Shown: in pieces, positions 22,948 to 30,427 of the stretch
Layout: every line of letters starts with the position of its first letter
Position numbering within the stretch: the first letter of the stretch is position 1
Origin: JAWLCA01 sp050485905
GTDB lineage: Bacteria > Pseudomonadota > Alphaproteobacteria > Rhodobacterales > Rhodobacteraceae
Assembly: GCA_050485905.1 (NCBI GenBank)
Contig: JBJHCH010000022.1
Location: 1 to 39,031, forward strand
Length of the DNA stretch: 39,031 nt
Direction of reading: 5' to 3'
Made by a program: the position numbers and the translations under genes
The notes under the pieces: model-generated
What the model was told of the DNA's origin: nothing
The model's input: the letters and a program-made list of their open reading frames with translations, nothing else
Databases searched by the model: none

Positions 22948-23976
22948 ATGAACATGAAGTATGCAATCTATGCGGCTGCCATGATGGCTGCGTCCGTTGT
23001 TGTCGGGGCATCCGAGGCGGATGCCATGGAGATCAAGTTCGGAATTGGCATGCCCGAAGGAGATTCTCCTGAGTACCAGGCTCTTGTCCGATTCAAGGAG
23101 TATGTTGAATTCAAGACCAACGGCGAGATCACCGTTCGGCTGTTCCCCAACAATCAGTTGGGCGGTGAACGTGAGATGATCGAGATGGTCCAGCAGGGCA
23201 GTCTGGAACTCAGCCTGCCGGCGGATGGCGCGATGGCGGGCTTCTATCCGCCGATGCAGGTCTGGTCGATCCCCTATCTCTTCGAATCTGCGCCTGTCGC
23301 TTGGAAGGTGCTGGAAAGCGATTTCGCGGATCGGATGAAGGACGATATCCTTGCTACGACCGGCATCCGGGCGCTGGCCTTCTCGCAGAACGGTTTCCGG
23401 TCCTTCACCAACAACGTCCGTCCGCTGGTCAATCCCGATGACATGGCCGGATTGAAGATCCGCACCATGGAAAGCCCCGTCTACATGGAGATGGTCAACT
23501 CCCTCGGTGCGACTGCCGTCCCGATCAGCGGCGCCGAGGTGGTGATGGCCCTGCGGCAGGGTGTAGTCGACGGTCAGGAGAACCCACCCGCAGTGGTCTA
23601 CACCGGTGGGCATGGCGAGGTGCAGAAATACTATACGCTCAACGAACATACCTTTGGCCTCCACATCATCATCGCGAACGATGACTGGTTCAACTCGCTG
23701 GAATCAGGGCATCAACAGGTCATTCAGGACGCTGCGCAGCTGATGGCTTGGACCGAGAACCTGCTGAAGACTGAAGGTGACTGGCGCTACAGCAGGCGGC
23801 TGGCCGAAGAACTGGGAATGGAGATCCACGTCTCGACGCCTGAGGAAAAGGCAGCCTTCAAGGCCGTTGCGCAACCGCCGGTACTGGAGTTCATCAGAAG
23901 CCAGGTAGGCGATGCACTCGTCGACGAACTGGTGGCGACGGTCGACGAAGCCAAGGCCGAACTCTACGGTCAATAG
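22948..23976 (+). CDS. dctP: TRAP transporter substrate-binding protein (DctP family)
   Basis: A 342-residue periplasmic binding protein for a C4-type or sugar-acid TRAP importer. The signal peptide is about 1-26 (ending SEADA). Family landmarks are FPNNQLGGEREMIEMVQQGSL (about 66-86), SQNGFRSFTN (about 149-158) and GLKIRTMESPVY, where the Arg is the conserved carboxylate-binding Arg (about 172). These are followed by ALRQGVVDGQENP (about 205-217). ATG 22948 is preferred over an in-frame ATG at 22933 because GGAGGAGGA lies between them. It is the first gene of the cassette operon. The Arg clamp implies an organic acid; neighbours suggest an aldonic or aldaric acid. Confidence 0.93.
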   Translation: MNMKYAIYAAAMMAASVVVGASEADAMEIKFGIGMPEGDSPEYQALVRFKEYVEFKTNGEITVRLFPNNQLGGEREMIEMVQQGSLELSLPADGAMAGFYPPMQVWSIPYLFESAPVAWKVLESDFADRMKDDILATTGIRALAFSQNGFRSFTNNVRPLVNPDDMAGLKIRTMESPVYMEMVNSLGATAVPISGAEVVMALRQGVVDGQENPPAVVYTGGHGEVQKYYTLNEHTFGLHIIIANDDWFNSLESGHQQVIQDAAQLMAWTENLLKTEGDWRYSRRLAEELGMEIHVSTPEEKAAFKAVAQPPVLEFIRSQVGDALVDELVATVDEAKAELYGQ

Positions 23977-24008
23977 GCTGCTCGCGCTGCGGTCCAAACA
24001 TTCCATTC

Positions 24009-24028
24009 GTGTGCGGGCCACAGCACAC
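24009..24028 (+). other. Stem-loop between dctP and dctQ
   Basis: GTGTGC and GCACAC form a 6-bp stem with an 8-nt loop in the 93-bp gap after dctP, followed by TCTTCC. Hairpins in this position can reduce read-through or protect the upstream message so that the binding protein exceeds the membrane subunits. Stability is moderate. Confidence 0.35.
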
Positions 24029-24069
24029 TCTTCCTGATTGATCGAACGCACTTCGGAGAGGTGTCGAAG

Positions 24070-24603
24070 ATGACGCGTGCCGCGACCGTGGCAGCTCGGC
24101 TTTTGGCCCGCAGTACAGAGATTGCGGCGGCGCTGCTTATGATAGTTGTCACGATCCTAAACCTGACGCAGGTCGGCGGGCGCTACCTGTTCAGCACCGG
24201 GTTCAGTTGGACCGAAGAGGTGATGCGCTATTCGATGATATGGCTGATGATGCTGGGCAGCGTCGCCTGTATCTTCCGCGCAGAGCACATGGGCATCGAG
24301 ACGCTGGAGGCCTTGGTTCGCCCCATCTTCGCGCGATATGTAAAGTCTGCCGTCTACTCGGTCGCGGCAATCTTCTGCATCGTGATCCTGTTCTACAGCT
24401 ATCCGCTCGCCCTGCGGAATGCTGCACAGATCGCCCCGGCTTCGGGGATCCCCATGGTTTACCCATACGCGGCGCTGCCGGTCGGGGCGGCGCTGATGCT
24501 GGTGCAGATCGCGCTGAGCTGGATTGCCGGGTTTGAACAGGATCGGGAAACGGGACTCCCGTCTGCTGGTGTCGGGCCGGCTGCCGGAAAGGAAGGCAGG
24601 TAA
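24070..24603 (+). CDS. dctQ: TRAP transporter small permease (DctQ family)
   Basis: A 177-residue membrane protein with four predicted helices (about 14-35, 50-66, 89-112 and 128-150), the small membrane subunit of a TRAP importer. GRYLFSTGFSWTEEVMRYSMIWLMMLG (around 37-63) has the DctQ signature with the Trp-Thr-Glu-Glu motif. FRAEHMGIE is the conserved loop after helix 2. The frame is open from a GTG at 24061, but the GGAGAGG at 24056-24062 fits the ATG at 24070. The stop overlaps the dctM start (TAATG). Confidence 0.9.
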   Translation: MTRAATVAARLLARSTEIAAALLMIVVTILNLTQVGGRYLFSTGFSWTEEVMRYSMIWLMMLGSVACIFRAEHMGIETLEALVRPIFARYVKSAVYSVAAIFCIVILFYSYPLALRNAAQIAPASGIPMVYPYAALPVGAALMLVQIALSWIAGFEQDRETGLPSAGVGPAAGKEGR

Positions 24604-25877
24604 TGCTGATCGTCGCTTGCCTGGGTCTTTTTCTGCTGTTCGTTGGCGTTCCCGTCGCATTTGCGCTGGGTCTTGCGGGGGTCGCCGGTGTCTGGATTGC
24701 CGGCATCCCGATGAGCGTCGTCGCGACCCGGCTCTTCACCGGCGTGGACAGCTTCGTTTTCCTTGCAGTTCCGTTCTACATCCTCGCCGCCGAGATCATG
24801 GGGCAAGGCGGCATCACGACCCGCCTGATTGCGATTGGCTCTGCCCTTACAAGCTGGCTGCGCGGCGGAACGGCCTTCGCCAATATCGGGACGTCCGTGC
24901 TCTTCGCCGGTATCTCGGGATCCGCCGTGGCCGACGCCGCTGCACTGGGACGCGTCTTCATCAACGAGATGCCGAAAGAAGGCTATACGCGCGAGTATGC
25001 CTCGGCTGTAACTGCCGCATCCTCTATCGTGGGGCCGATCATCCCGCCGTCTGGTCTTGCCATTATCATGGCCGCGGTGACGGGGCTTTCGGTGATCGAC
25101 CTGTTTCTGGCGGGTATTCTGCCGGGACTTCTGGTCGCGGGCGCCTGCGCCGGGGTGGTCGCCTTCGACGCCCTGCGTCGCCGCGTGCCCAAGCCAAAGC
25201 GCGCCGACTTTACGAAAGACGGGCTTGGTCGCATGCTGCTGGAGACAGTCGCGGTTCTGACCCTTCCGGTCATCATCATCGGCGGCATGCTCGCAGGCAT
25301 CTATACCGCCACGGAAGGTGGCGGTATTGCGGTCGCCTATGCGATCTTCCTGTCGGTTGTCGTGTTCCGGGCGATGACGCTTCGGGGGTTGTGGCTTGCC
25401 TTCGTGCGGGCGGCGCGCACCTCGGCAAGCATTTATCTTCTGGTTGCCGCGGCCACGATCCTTTCCTACGCCCTCAATATCCTGGGCATTTCATCATGGG
25501 TCGCGGCAACCGCCAGCCATTTCCAGGATAATCCGATACTGTTCCTTTTCGCGGTGGCGGGTCTGATGCTCGTGCTTGGGACATTTCTTGATATCGGCGC
25601 GGCGATCCTGATCTTTGCCCCTCTCATCATGCCCATGGTCTATCAGTTGGGCATCGACCCGATGCAGGCCTGCATGGTTATCATGCTGACGCTGGCGATG
25701 GGTCTGCTGACGCCGCCGGTCGGTGTCGTGCTCTTCGTTATTATGCGCGTCGGAAACGTGCGTATGCTGCCGCTGATCCGTGCCATCGCACCCTTCCTGT
25801 TGGCGCAGCTTTGCGCCATTGCGCTGATCTGTCTGATTCCGGGCATTTCAAACTTCCTGCCGAACCTTCTGAACTGA
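24603..25877 (+). CDS. dctM: TRAP transporter large permease (DctM family)
   Basis: A 424-residue sodium-coupled permease with about 12 membrane segments. DctM landmarks are PFYILAAEIMGQGGIT (about 58-73), SGSAVADAAALGRVFINEMPKEGY (about 106-129), SSIVGPIIPPSGLAIIMA (about 141-158, hairpin), FLDIGAAILIFAPLIMPM (about 327-344) and LTPPVGVVLFV (about 369-379). Length is normal for the family. It begins inside the dctQ stop codon, so the two permease subunits are translationally coupled. A 25-bp gap separates it from the dehydratase gene. Confidence 0.94.
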   Translation: MLIVACLGLFLLFVGVPVAFALGLAGVAGVWIAGIPMSVVATRLFTGVDSFVFLAVPFYILAAEIMGQGGITTRLIAIGSALTSWLRGGTAFANIGTSVLFAGISGSAVADAAALGRVFINEMPKEGYTREYASAVTAASSIVGPIIPPSGLAIIMAAVTGLSVIDLFLAGILPGLLVAGACAGVVAFDALRRRVPKPKRADFTKDGLGRMLLETVAVLTLPVIIIGGMLAGIYTATEGGGIAVAYAIFLSVVVFRAMTLRGLWLAFVRAARTSASIYLLVAAATILSYALNILGISSWVAATASHFQDNPILFLFAVAGLMLVLGTFLDIGAAILIFAPLIMPMVYQLGIDPMQACMVIMLTLAMGLLTPPVGVVLFVIMRVGNVRMLPLIRAIAPFLLAQLCAIALICLIPGISNFLPNLLN

Positions 25878-25902
25878 CAGCTGACCAAGGCAAACGAGAC
25901 GA

Positions 25903-27075
25903 ATGAAAATCACCGGCATCGAAACCGTCGTCGTGAACGCGATCCACCGCAACTGGGTGTTCGTGAAGGTTCTGACAGACCAACCCGGTCTTTACGGCTG
26001 GGGCGAGGCGACACTGGAATGGAAGACCCGCGCCGTGCTTGGGGCCATCGCAGATCTTGAACAGTTCGTCGTGGGCGAGGATCCGCACCGGATTGAACAC
26101 ATCTTTGCCAAGATGACGAAGCTCAGCTTCTGGCCATTGGGGTCCATTGGTCTCACCGCCGTTTCGGCAATTGATCAGGCCCTGTGGGACATCAAGGCAA
26201 AGGATTTCGGCGTTCCGGTCTGGCAACTGCTTGGGGGACGGGTTCGTGACCGGGTTCGCGTCTACACGCATCTACGCCGGGCAAAGATCGGCGCACAGGT
26301 CGGCATTGAGGATATCGGGGCGTTCTGTGCTGCGGTCGAAGAAACCGTGGCGATGGGCTACAACGCCGTGAAGCTCGGCTTTGTGCCCTACTGCGCGCAC
26401 GAGGCATCGGTGTCTGATCTTCTGCATATAGAAAAGACGGCTGCTGCTGTCCGCGATCGCGTCGGGCCGGACGTGGCCATCATGACCGATTTCCACGGTC
26501 GCCCGGTCTCTCCCGATGTTGCGCGGGCCTTCATCGACGTCATTGCGCCGATCCGGCCGCTTTTCGTGGAAGAGCCGATCCAGCCGGGCAATGCCGCCAC
26601 CATGGCGAGGCTTGCGCGGCAGGTGGCCTGTCCCTTGGCCACGGGAGAGCGGCTTTTCACATTGCGTGAGTTCGCCGAGCTTGCCGAGCTTCAGGCGGTC
26701 GCCACGATCCAGCCGGATCTGAGCCATTGCGGCGGGCTTTCCGGCGGCCGCAAGATTGCGGCTATCGCCGAGGCAGGGCAGATGTCAGTGGCGCCGCACA
26801 ATCCGATGGGGCCGGTTGCGGGCGCCGTCGCGTTGCACTTCGATGTGGCAACGCCGAACTTCCTTATACAGGAGGAAGCGGTAGGCCTCGTGCCATGGTT
26901 CGACGAGATCTTTGACCATCCGATGCGACTGGTGGACGGCTGCTGGCAGATACCAGAAGGACCGGGTTTCGGCGTTGAGATAAACGAGAAAGCTGCCGCG
27001 CGTCATCCTTTCGCACCGGAAGTCGTGCCGGCACTGGAAGCCGTTCTGCCCGATGGGACCATCGCCCACTGGTAG
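25903..27075 (+). CDS. Enolase-superfamily sugar-acid dehydratase, galactonate dehydratase-like
   Basis: A 390-residue member of the mandelate racemase/muconate lactonizing group. The metal ligands are Asp196, Glu223 (EEPIQPGN) and Glu249 (ATGER). His198, two residues after the first ligand (TDFHGR), and His299 (VAPHNPMGP) correspond to the acid/base histidines of D-galactonate dehydratase DgoD. The capping domain (1-110) and barrel are complete. The expected reaction is dehydration of an aldonic acid to a 2-keto-3-deoxy acid, but no kinase or aldolase for the product is in the window. Exact substrate cannot be read from sequence; galactonate, gluconate-type epimers and 6-deoxy sugar acids are all possible. 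The TRAP genes upstream presumably import it. Confidence 0.85.
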   Translation: MKITGIETVVVNAIHRNWVFVKVLTDQPGLYGWGEATLEWKTRAVLGAIADLEQFVVGEDPHRIEHIFAKMTKLSFWPLGSIGLTAVSAIDQALWDIKAKDFGVPVWQLLGGRVRDRVRVYTHLRRAKIGAQVGIEDIGAFCAAVEETVAMGYNAVKLGFVPYCAHEASVSDLLHIEKTAAAVRDRVGPDVAIMTDFHGRPVSPDVARAFIDVIAPIRPLFVEEPIQPGNAATMARLARQVACPLATGERLFTLREFAELAELQAVATIQPDLSHCGGLSGGRKIAAIAEAGQMSVAPHNPMGPVAGAVALHFDVATPNFLIQEEAVGLVPWFDEIFDHPMRLVDGCWQIPEGPGFGVEINEKAAARHPFAPEVVPALEAVLPDGTIAHW

Positions 27076-27232
27076 ACCGCTGCGGCCCCAGAGCCGAAGG
27101 GTTACTGTGCGTGCCAAAAGGAGGAAGGTTTGCGCCCTGGTCTGCCCAGAACTTTGGAGCAGATGCAGAGGGATGCATTGAGCCAGAACACCTTCTCACA
27201 AGAAACGGCAAAGGCGAGATGCTTTCGAGAAG

Positions 27233-28057
27233 CTAGTTTCGCCAGCGGCGCCAGTCGGCGACCGATCCGGCGAAGACGTTGATGTCCACCGGGCCGCGGA
27301 TGCCGGGGACGAGGCCGGTGCCGGTATATTGCCAGAAGGTCCAGCGCTGGCCGGGATAGACCGTCGAGGGGTGGCCCGCGACCGAGCGCAGCCAGAACTC
27401 GGTCCCCGGCAGGGCACCGATGCCGGTTTCGCGGTAGAAATCGACCGTGGTGTAGACCACCGGGCGCTGGCCGTAATGGGCGGTCAGGATATCGAGGAAT
27501 CGCGCCGCCTCGGCCCTTACGGTGGCGGGGTCGGGGCGGAGCGTGCAGGTGCGTGAGCGGTGGTTCCATTCCAGATCCAGCACCGGCGGCAGGGCGGCGG
27601 GGTCGCGCGGGACGTGCTGGATGAACCAGCGGGCCTGTTCCTCGGCCGGGCGGCAGAAATAGTAGAAGTGATAGGCCCCGCGCGGCAGCCCGGCGCGGGC
27701 GGCGCCCTGCCAGTTGTCGGGGAACGACGGGTCGGTGTGGTCGCCGCCCTCGGTCGCCTTGATGAAGGCGAAGGCGATGCCGGAGGCGCGGACCTCTGCC
27801 CAGTCGATCTCGCCCTGCCAGCGCGACACGTCGATACCGTGGACCGGATAGGCCGAGGGCGCGCGCCCGTCCCAGGGGTGGGGCTTGGTGTCGCCGAAGT
27901 TGGGGAAGGTCACGGCGACCGGCCGGGCGTCGGCCACTGCGGCCTGGGCCGGGGTGGCGGCCGGGGGCGGGGGATAGTCCCGGTACATGGGGTTGGAGCA
28001 GGCCAGAAGCAGAAGCGGCAGGAACATCTTCACTAGTTTGACTTTGGAAAAACGCAT
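27233..28057 (-). CDS. Glycoside hydrolase family 25 lysozyme-like lipoprotein
   Basis: A 274-residue protein. The first 20 residues are a lipoprotein signal with lipobox LLAC (Cys20), followed by a short Pro-rich linker (28-40) and the GH25 barrel (about 72-274). GIDVSRWQGEIDW supplies Asp76, IKATEGG the conserved strand, and PVLDLEWN the catalytic pair Asp161 and Glu163; WTFWQYTGTG near the end closes the substrate groove. GH25 enzymes hydrolyse the glycan strands of peptidoglycan, so this probably acts in the periplasm on the cell's own wall. The ATG at 28057, behind GGAGG, gives the lipoprotein signal; the longer open frame upstream was not used. Divergent from the carboxypeptidase gene. 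Confidence 0.9.
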   Translation of the reverse strand: MRFSKVKLVKMFLPLLLLACSNPMYRDYPPPPAATPAQAAVADARPVAVTFPNFGDTKPHPWDGRAPSAYPVHGIDVSRWQGEIDWAEVRASGIAFAFIKATEGGDHTDPSFPDNWQGAARAGLPRGAYHFYYFCRPAEEQARWFIQHVPRDPAALPPVLDLEWNHRSRTCTLRPDPATVRAEAARFLDILTAHYGQRPVVYTTVDFYRETGIGALPGTEFWLRSVAGHPSTVYPGQRWTFWQYTGTGLVPGIRGPVDINVFAGSVADWRRWRN

Positions 28058-28311
28058 GATGCCTCCGCCCGGTGGGGTCCGAAGGTAGTGCCAAGGCCCG
28101 ACAGCGATGTCACCGGGAGAGCGGGCCTCGCGGATCACCTTCGCGCGAGGCGGGTGCCGCCGGTGCGAGATCGCGCTCAGCCCGTCGACCGGAGATACTG
28201 CAATGACCCGCACTATTTCGCCACCGTTTGGGGCAAGCGTCGTTCCCTGCCTATACTGCGAGAAAATGACCGCCGCGCATGGTTTTCGAACTAGAACTGG
28301 CGGGAAAGTCT

Positions 28312-28340
28312 TGTCTGAAAAGGCGCCCCGCGCTTTACTT
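28312..28340 (+). promoter_or_regulatory. Candidate dacB promoter, apparently leaderless
   Basis: TTGTCT (28312-28317) and TTTACT (28335-28340) are 17 bp apart, each with four of six consensus matches. The predicted start point falls at 28346-28347, on the ATG itself, and no ribosome-binding site precedes that ATG, so the message may be leaderless. Confidence 0.4.
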
Positions 28341-28346
28341 CGCCCC

Positions 28347-29858
28347 ATGACCAATAGAGGTTTCGACACGGTATCGCGGCGCTGGCTGCTTGGCGCGTTG
28401 GCAGCAACGACGGCCGCGCCGGCCTGCGCGCGTGCGCCCGATGTGTCTCAGCGTCCAGCACCGCGGCCGGCGCTGGGCGCGACGGCTGCCGCCGTGCCAA
28501 CCGGGACTGGTCCGGCAGCGGACGCGTTGGTCGAGGCCGCGAGGCTGGGCGGGCAGGTGACATATGCGGTGGCCGATGCTCGCAGCGGCCAGATGCTGGA
28601 GGTGCGGGGCGCCGACGTGGCCCAGCCACCGGCCAGCGTCAGCAAGGCGATGACAAGCCTCTATGCGCTGGAGGCGCTCGGCTCCGGCTACCGCTTCACC
28701 ACCCGACTGATTGCCACGGGGCCGGTGCAGGCAGGTCGTTTGCAGGGCGATCTGGTTCTGGCTGGCGGTGGAGATCCGGAACTTTCCACCGACGATCTCG
28801 GCGATATGGCGTCGCGCCTGCGCGCAGCGGGCGTGACAGAGGTTTCGGGGCGCTTCCTCGTATGGGGCGGGGCGCTGCCGCTGATCGGTGCAATCGACAC
28901 CGCGCAACCGGATCATGTCGGTTACAACCCGGCCATCGCGGGGCTGAACCTGAACTACAATCGGGTCCATTTCGAATGGAAGCGTGCAGGGCAGGGCTAT
29001 CAGGTCACGATGGATGCGCGTGGCGAGCGGTTCCGTCCGCAGGTCGGCATGGCGCGGATGCAGGTCGTGAACCGTGCGTCGCCGCTTTACACATTCTCGA
29101 ACAGCGGCGGGGTGGAAAACTGGACCGTGGCGCAGGGCGCGTTGGGCAATGGCGGCAGCCGATGGCTGCCGGTGCGCCAACCCGCGCTTTATGCCGGCGA
29201 GGTGTTCCAGGCGCTGGCCCGCGCGCAGGGCGTGACGCTGCCGGCGCCGATGGCAACGCAGGGCCTGCCGACCGGGACGGTGCTTGTCACCCATCAGAGC
29301 GGCGAATTGCGTGCGATCCTGCGCACCATGCTGCGCTGGTCCACGAACCTGACGGCCGAGGCGGTGGGCCTTGCCGCAAGCAGCGCGCGCGGGGGGCGGC
29401 CGTCCACGCTGGTCGATTCTGGCCGGCAGATGTCGGACTGGGCGGGCGGGCGGCTGCAGATGCGCGGGCCGCGCTTTGTCGATCATTCGGGCCTGGGCGG
29501 CGCATCGCGGATCGCGGCGGCGGACATGGTGCAGGGGCTTGTGCGGGCGGACCCGGCGCTGAAGGCGCTGATGCGCGACTATCCGATGCGCGACGCACGC
29601 GGCAACGAGCTGCGCAACCACCCGGTCAAGGTTTCGGCCAAGACCGGCACGTTGAATTTCGTCAGCGGGCTGGGCGGCTACATCACCGCGCCGGGCGGCA
29701 CGGAACTGGTCTTTGCGATCTTTGCCGCCGATGTCGCGCGGCGGGATTCCCTGCACCGCAGCCAGTATGAGCGGCCGGACGGCGGGCGGGAATGGACGGG
29801 CCGGGCGCGGAACCTTCAGCAGCAACTGATCCAGCGCTGGGCCGGGCTTTACGGGTAG
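28347..29858 (+). CDS. dacB: D-alanyl-D-alanine carboxypeptidase/endopeptidase, PBP4 type
   Basis: A 503-residue class C penicillin-binding protein that trims or cleaves peptidoglycan peptides. An SRRWLLGALAATTAAPACA export signal (about 10-28) carries twin arginines and a lipobox-like Cys. The three active-site motifs are Ser97-x-x-Lys100 (SVSK), Ser332-Thr-Asn (STN) and Lys432-Thr-Gly (KTG). The insert between the first two is characteristic of the DacB/PBP4 family (GDLVLAGGGDPELS; NPAIAGLNLNYNRV). The frame is open 80 codons upstream, but the export signal supports ATG 28347. A cell-wall neighbour, the GH25 lipoprotein, is divergent. Confidence 0.92.
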   Translation: MTNRGFDTVSRRWLLGALAATTAAPACARAPDVSQRPAPRPALGATAAAVPTGTGPAADALVEAARLGGQVTYAVADARSGQMLEVRGADVAQPPASVSKAMTSLYALEALGSGYRFTTRLIATGPVQAGRLQGDLVLAGGGDPELSTDDLGDMASRLRAAGVTEVSGRFLVWGGALPLIGAIDTAQPDHVGYNPAIAGLNLNYNRVHFEWKRAGQGYQVTMDARGERFRPQVGMARMQVVNRASPLYTFSNSGGVENWTVAQGALGNGGSRWLPVRQPALYAGEVFQALARAQGVTLPAPMATQGLPTGTVLVTHQSGELRAILRTMLRWSTNLTAEAVGLAASSARGGRPSTLVDSGRQMSDWAGGRLQMRGPRFVDHSGLGGASRIAAADMVQGLVRADPALKALMRDYPMRDARGNELRNHPVKVSAKTGTLNFVSGLGGYITAPGGTELVFAIFAADVARRDSLHRSQYERPDGGREWTGRARNLQQQLIQRWAGLYG

Positions 29859-29861
29859 GAT

Positions 29862-29894
29862 GCCGGGGTGGATGCCCCGGGGTTCAACCCCGGC
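29862..29894. terminator. Stem-loop between convergent dacB and terB-like genes
   Basis: GCCGGGGT and ACCCCGGC form a perfect 8-bp stem around a 17-nt GC-rich insert, 4 bp after the dacB stop and 7 bp before the end of the convergent gene. There is no T-tract on either strand, so it may terminate poorly or be Rho-assisted. Confidence 0.35.
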
Positions 29895-29900
29895 AGTCCC

Positions 29901-30323
29901 TCAGAGCCTGAGGTGACGCGCGCGGGCGCCGCGTTCGATGGCCGCGGCGTGCAGGCGATCGATGCTGAGTTCGTAACGTATCTCTTCCAGCAGCCGCAGT
30001 TCGGTTTCGCGCAGCGTGCCGTCGGCGGCGGCCACGTCGCAGGCCAGCGCATAGGCGGTTTCGAACAGCCGCTCGGGCAGGGCGTCGCGGACGAGACCGA
30101 AGAGCGCGTCGAGACCGTCCTCATCCTCGAACAGTTCAAAGACGGTCTGCGAGACTTGGCGGATCCGGTCGGCGTCGTAATCGGCAAAGACGGGCAGATG
30201 ATTGACGATCCGGGTGATCGCGACGAGTTCCGAGGTGCGGATCGACTCGTCCGATACCGAGACCGCGATCATGATCGCGATAAGACTGTCCTGTGCGGTC
30301 AGAAGCGGGGTGCGGGGTGCCAC
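29901..30323 (-). CDS. TerB family protein (tellurite-resistance-associated fold)
   Basis: A 140-residue all-helical acidic protein of the TerB/DjlA-like superfamily, a metal-binding helical bundle. Two repeated helical units are visible, with the characteristic acidic pairs: AIMIAVSVSDESIRTSEL (about 15-32) and ACDVAAADGTLRETELRLLEEI (about 93-114). The V-A-A-A-D-G-x-L-x-x-x-E pattern is the metal-binding signature. Despite the name, most TerB-like proteins outside ter operons have no proven role in tellurite resistance. The start is a GTG at 30323 behind GAGGATTTAGCC. It is divergent from lysS and has no ter neighbours, though trgAB lies 20 kb away. Confidence 0.85.
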   Translation of the reverse strand: MAPRTPLLTAQDSLIAIMIAVSVSDESIRTSELVAITRIVNHLPVFADYDADRIRQVSQTVFELFEDEDGLDALFGLVRDALPERLFETAYALACDVAAADGTLRETELRLLEEIRYELSIDRLHAAAIERGARARHLRL

Positions 30324-30360
30324 TGGCTAAATCCTCGAAACTTGTCTCTTGCGCAGAATA

Positions 30361-30389
30361 TTGACGCGCCGGGGCGCGGGCAATAGGAC
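30361..30389 (+). promoter_or_regulatory. Candidate lysS promoter
   Basis: TTGACG (30361-30366) and TAGGAC (30384-30389) are separated by 17 bp, about 40 bp before the lysS ATG. The -35 matches five of six and the -10 three of six consensus bases. Confidence 0.4.
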
Positions 30390-30427
30390 ACGTCGGCCCA
30401 CCCATCCCCATTTGCCCCCGGTGCCCC

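Noticed and set aside
27076..27232. Possible transposase remnant between the dehydratase and GH25 genes
   Set aside because: Short frames on both strands do not resemble any transposase I know and there are no terminal inverted repeats.
27102..28094. 330-codon minus-strand frame overlapping the GH25 gene
   Set aside because: It is out of frame with the recognised GH25 motifs and reads as Arg/Pro/Gly-rich sequence.
29901..30323. Functional ter tellurite-resistance operon
   Set aside because: Only a TerB-like fold is present, with no terA, terC, terD or terE neighbours.
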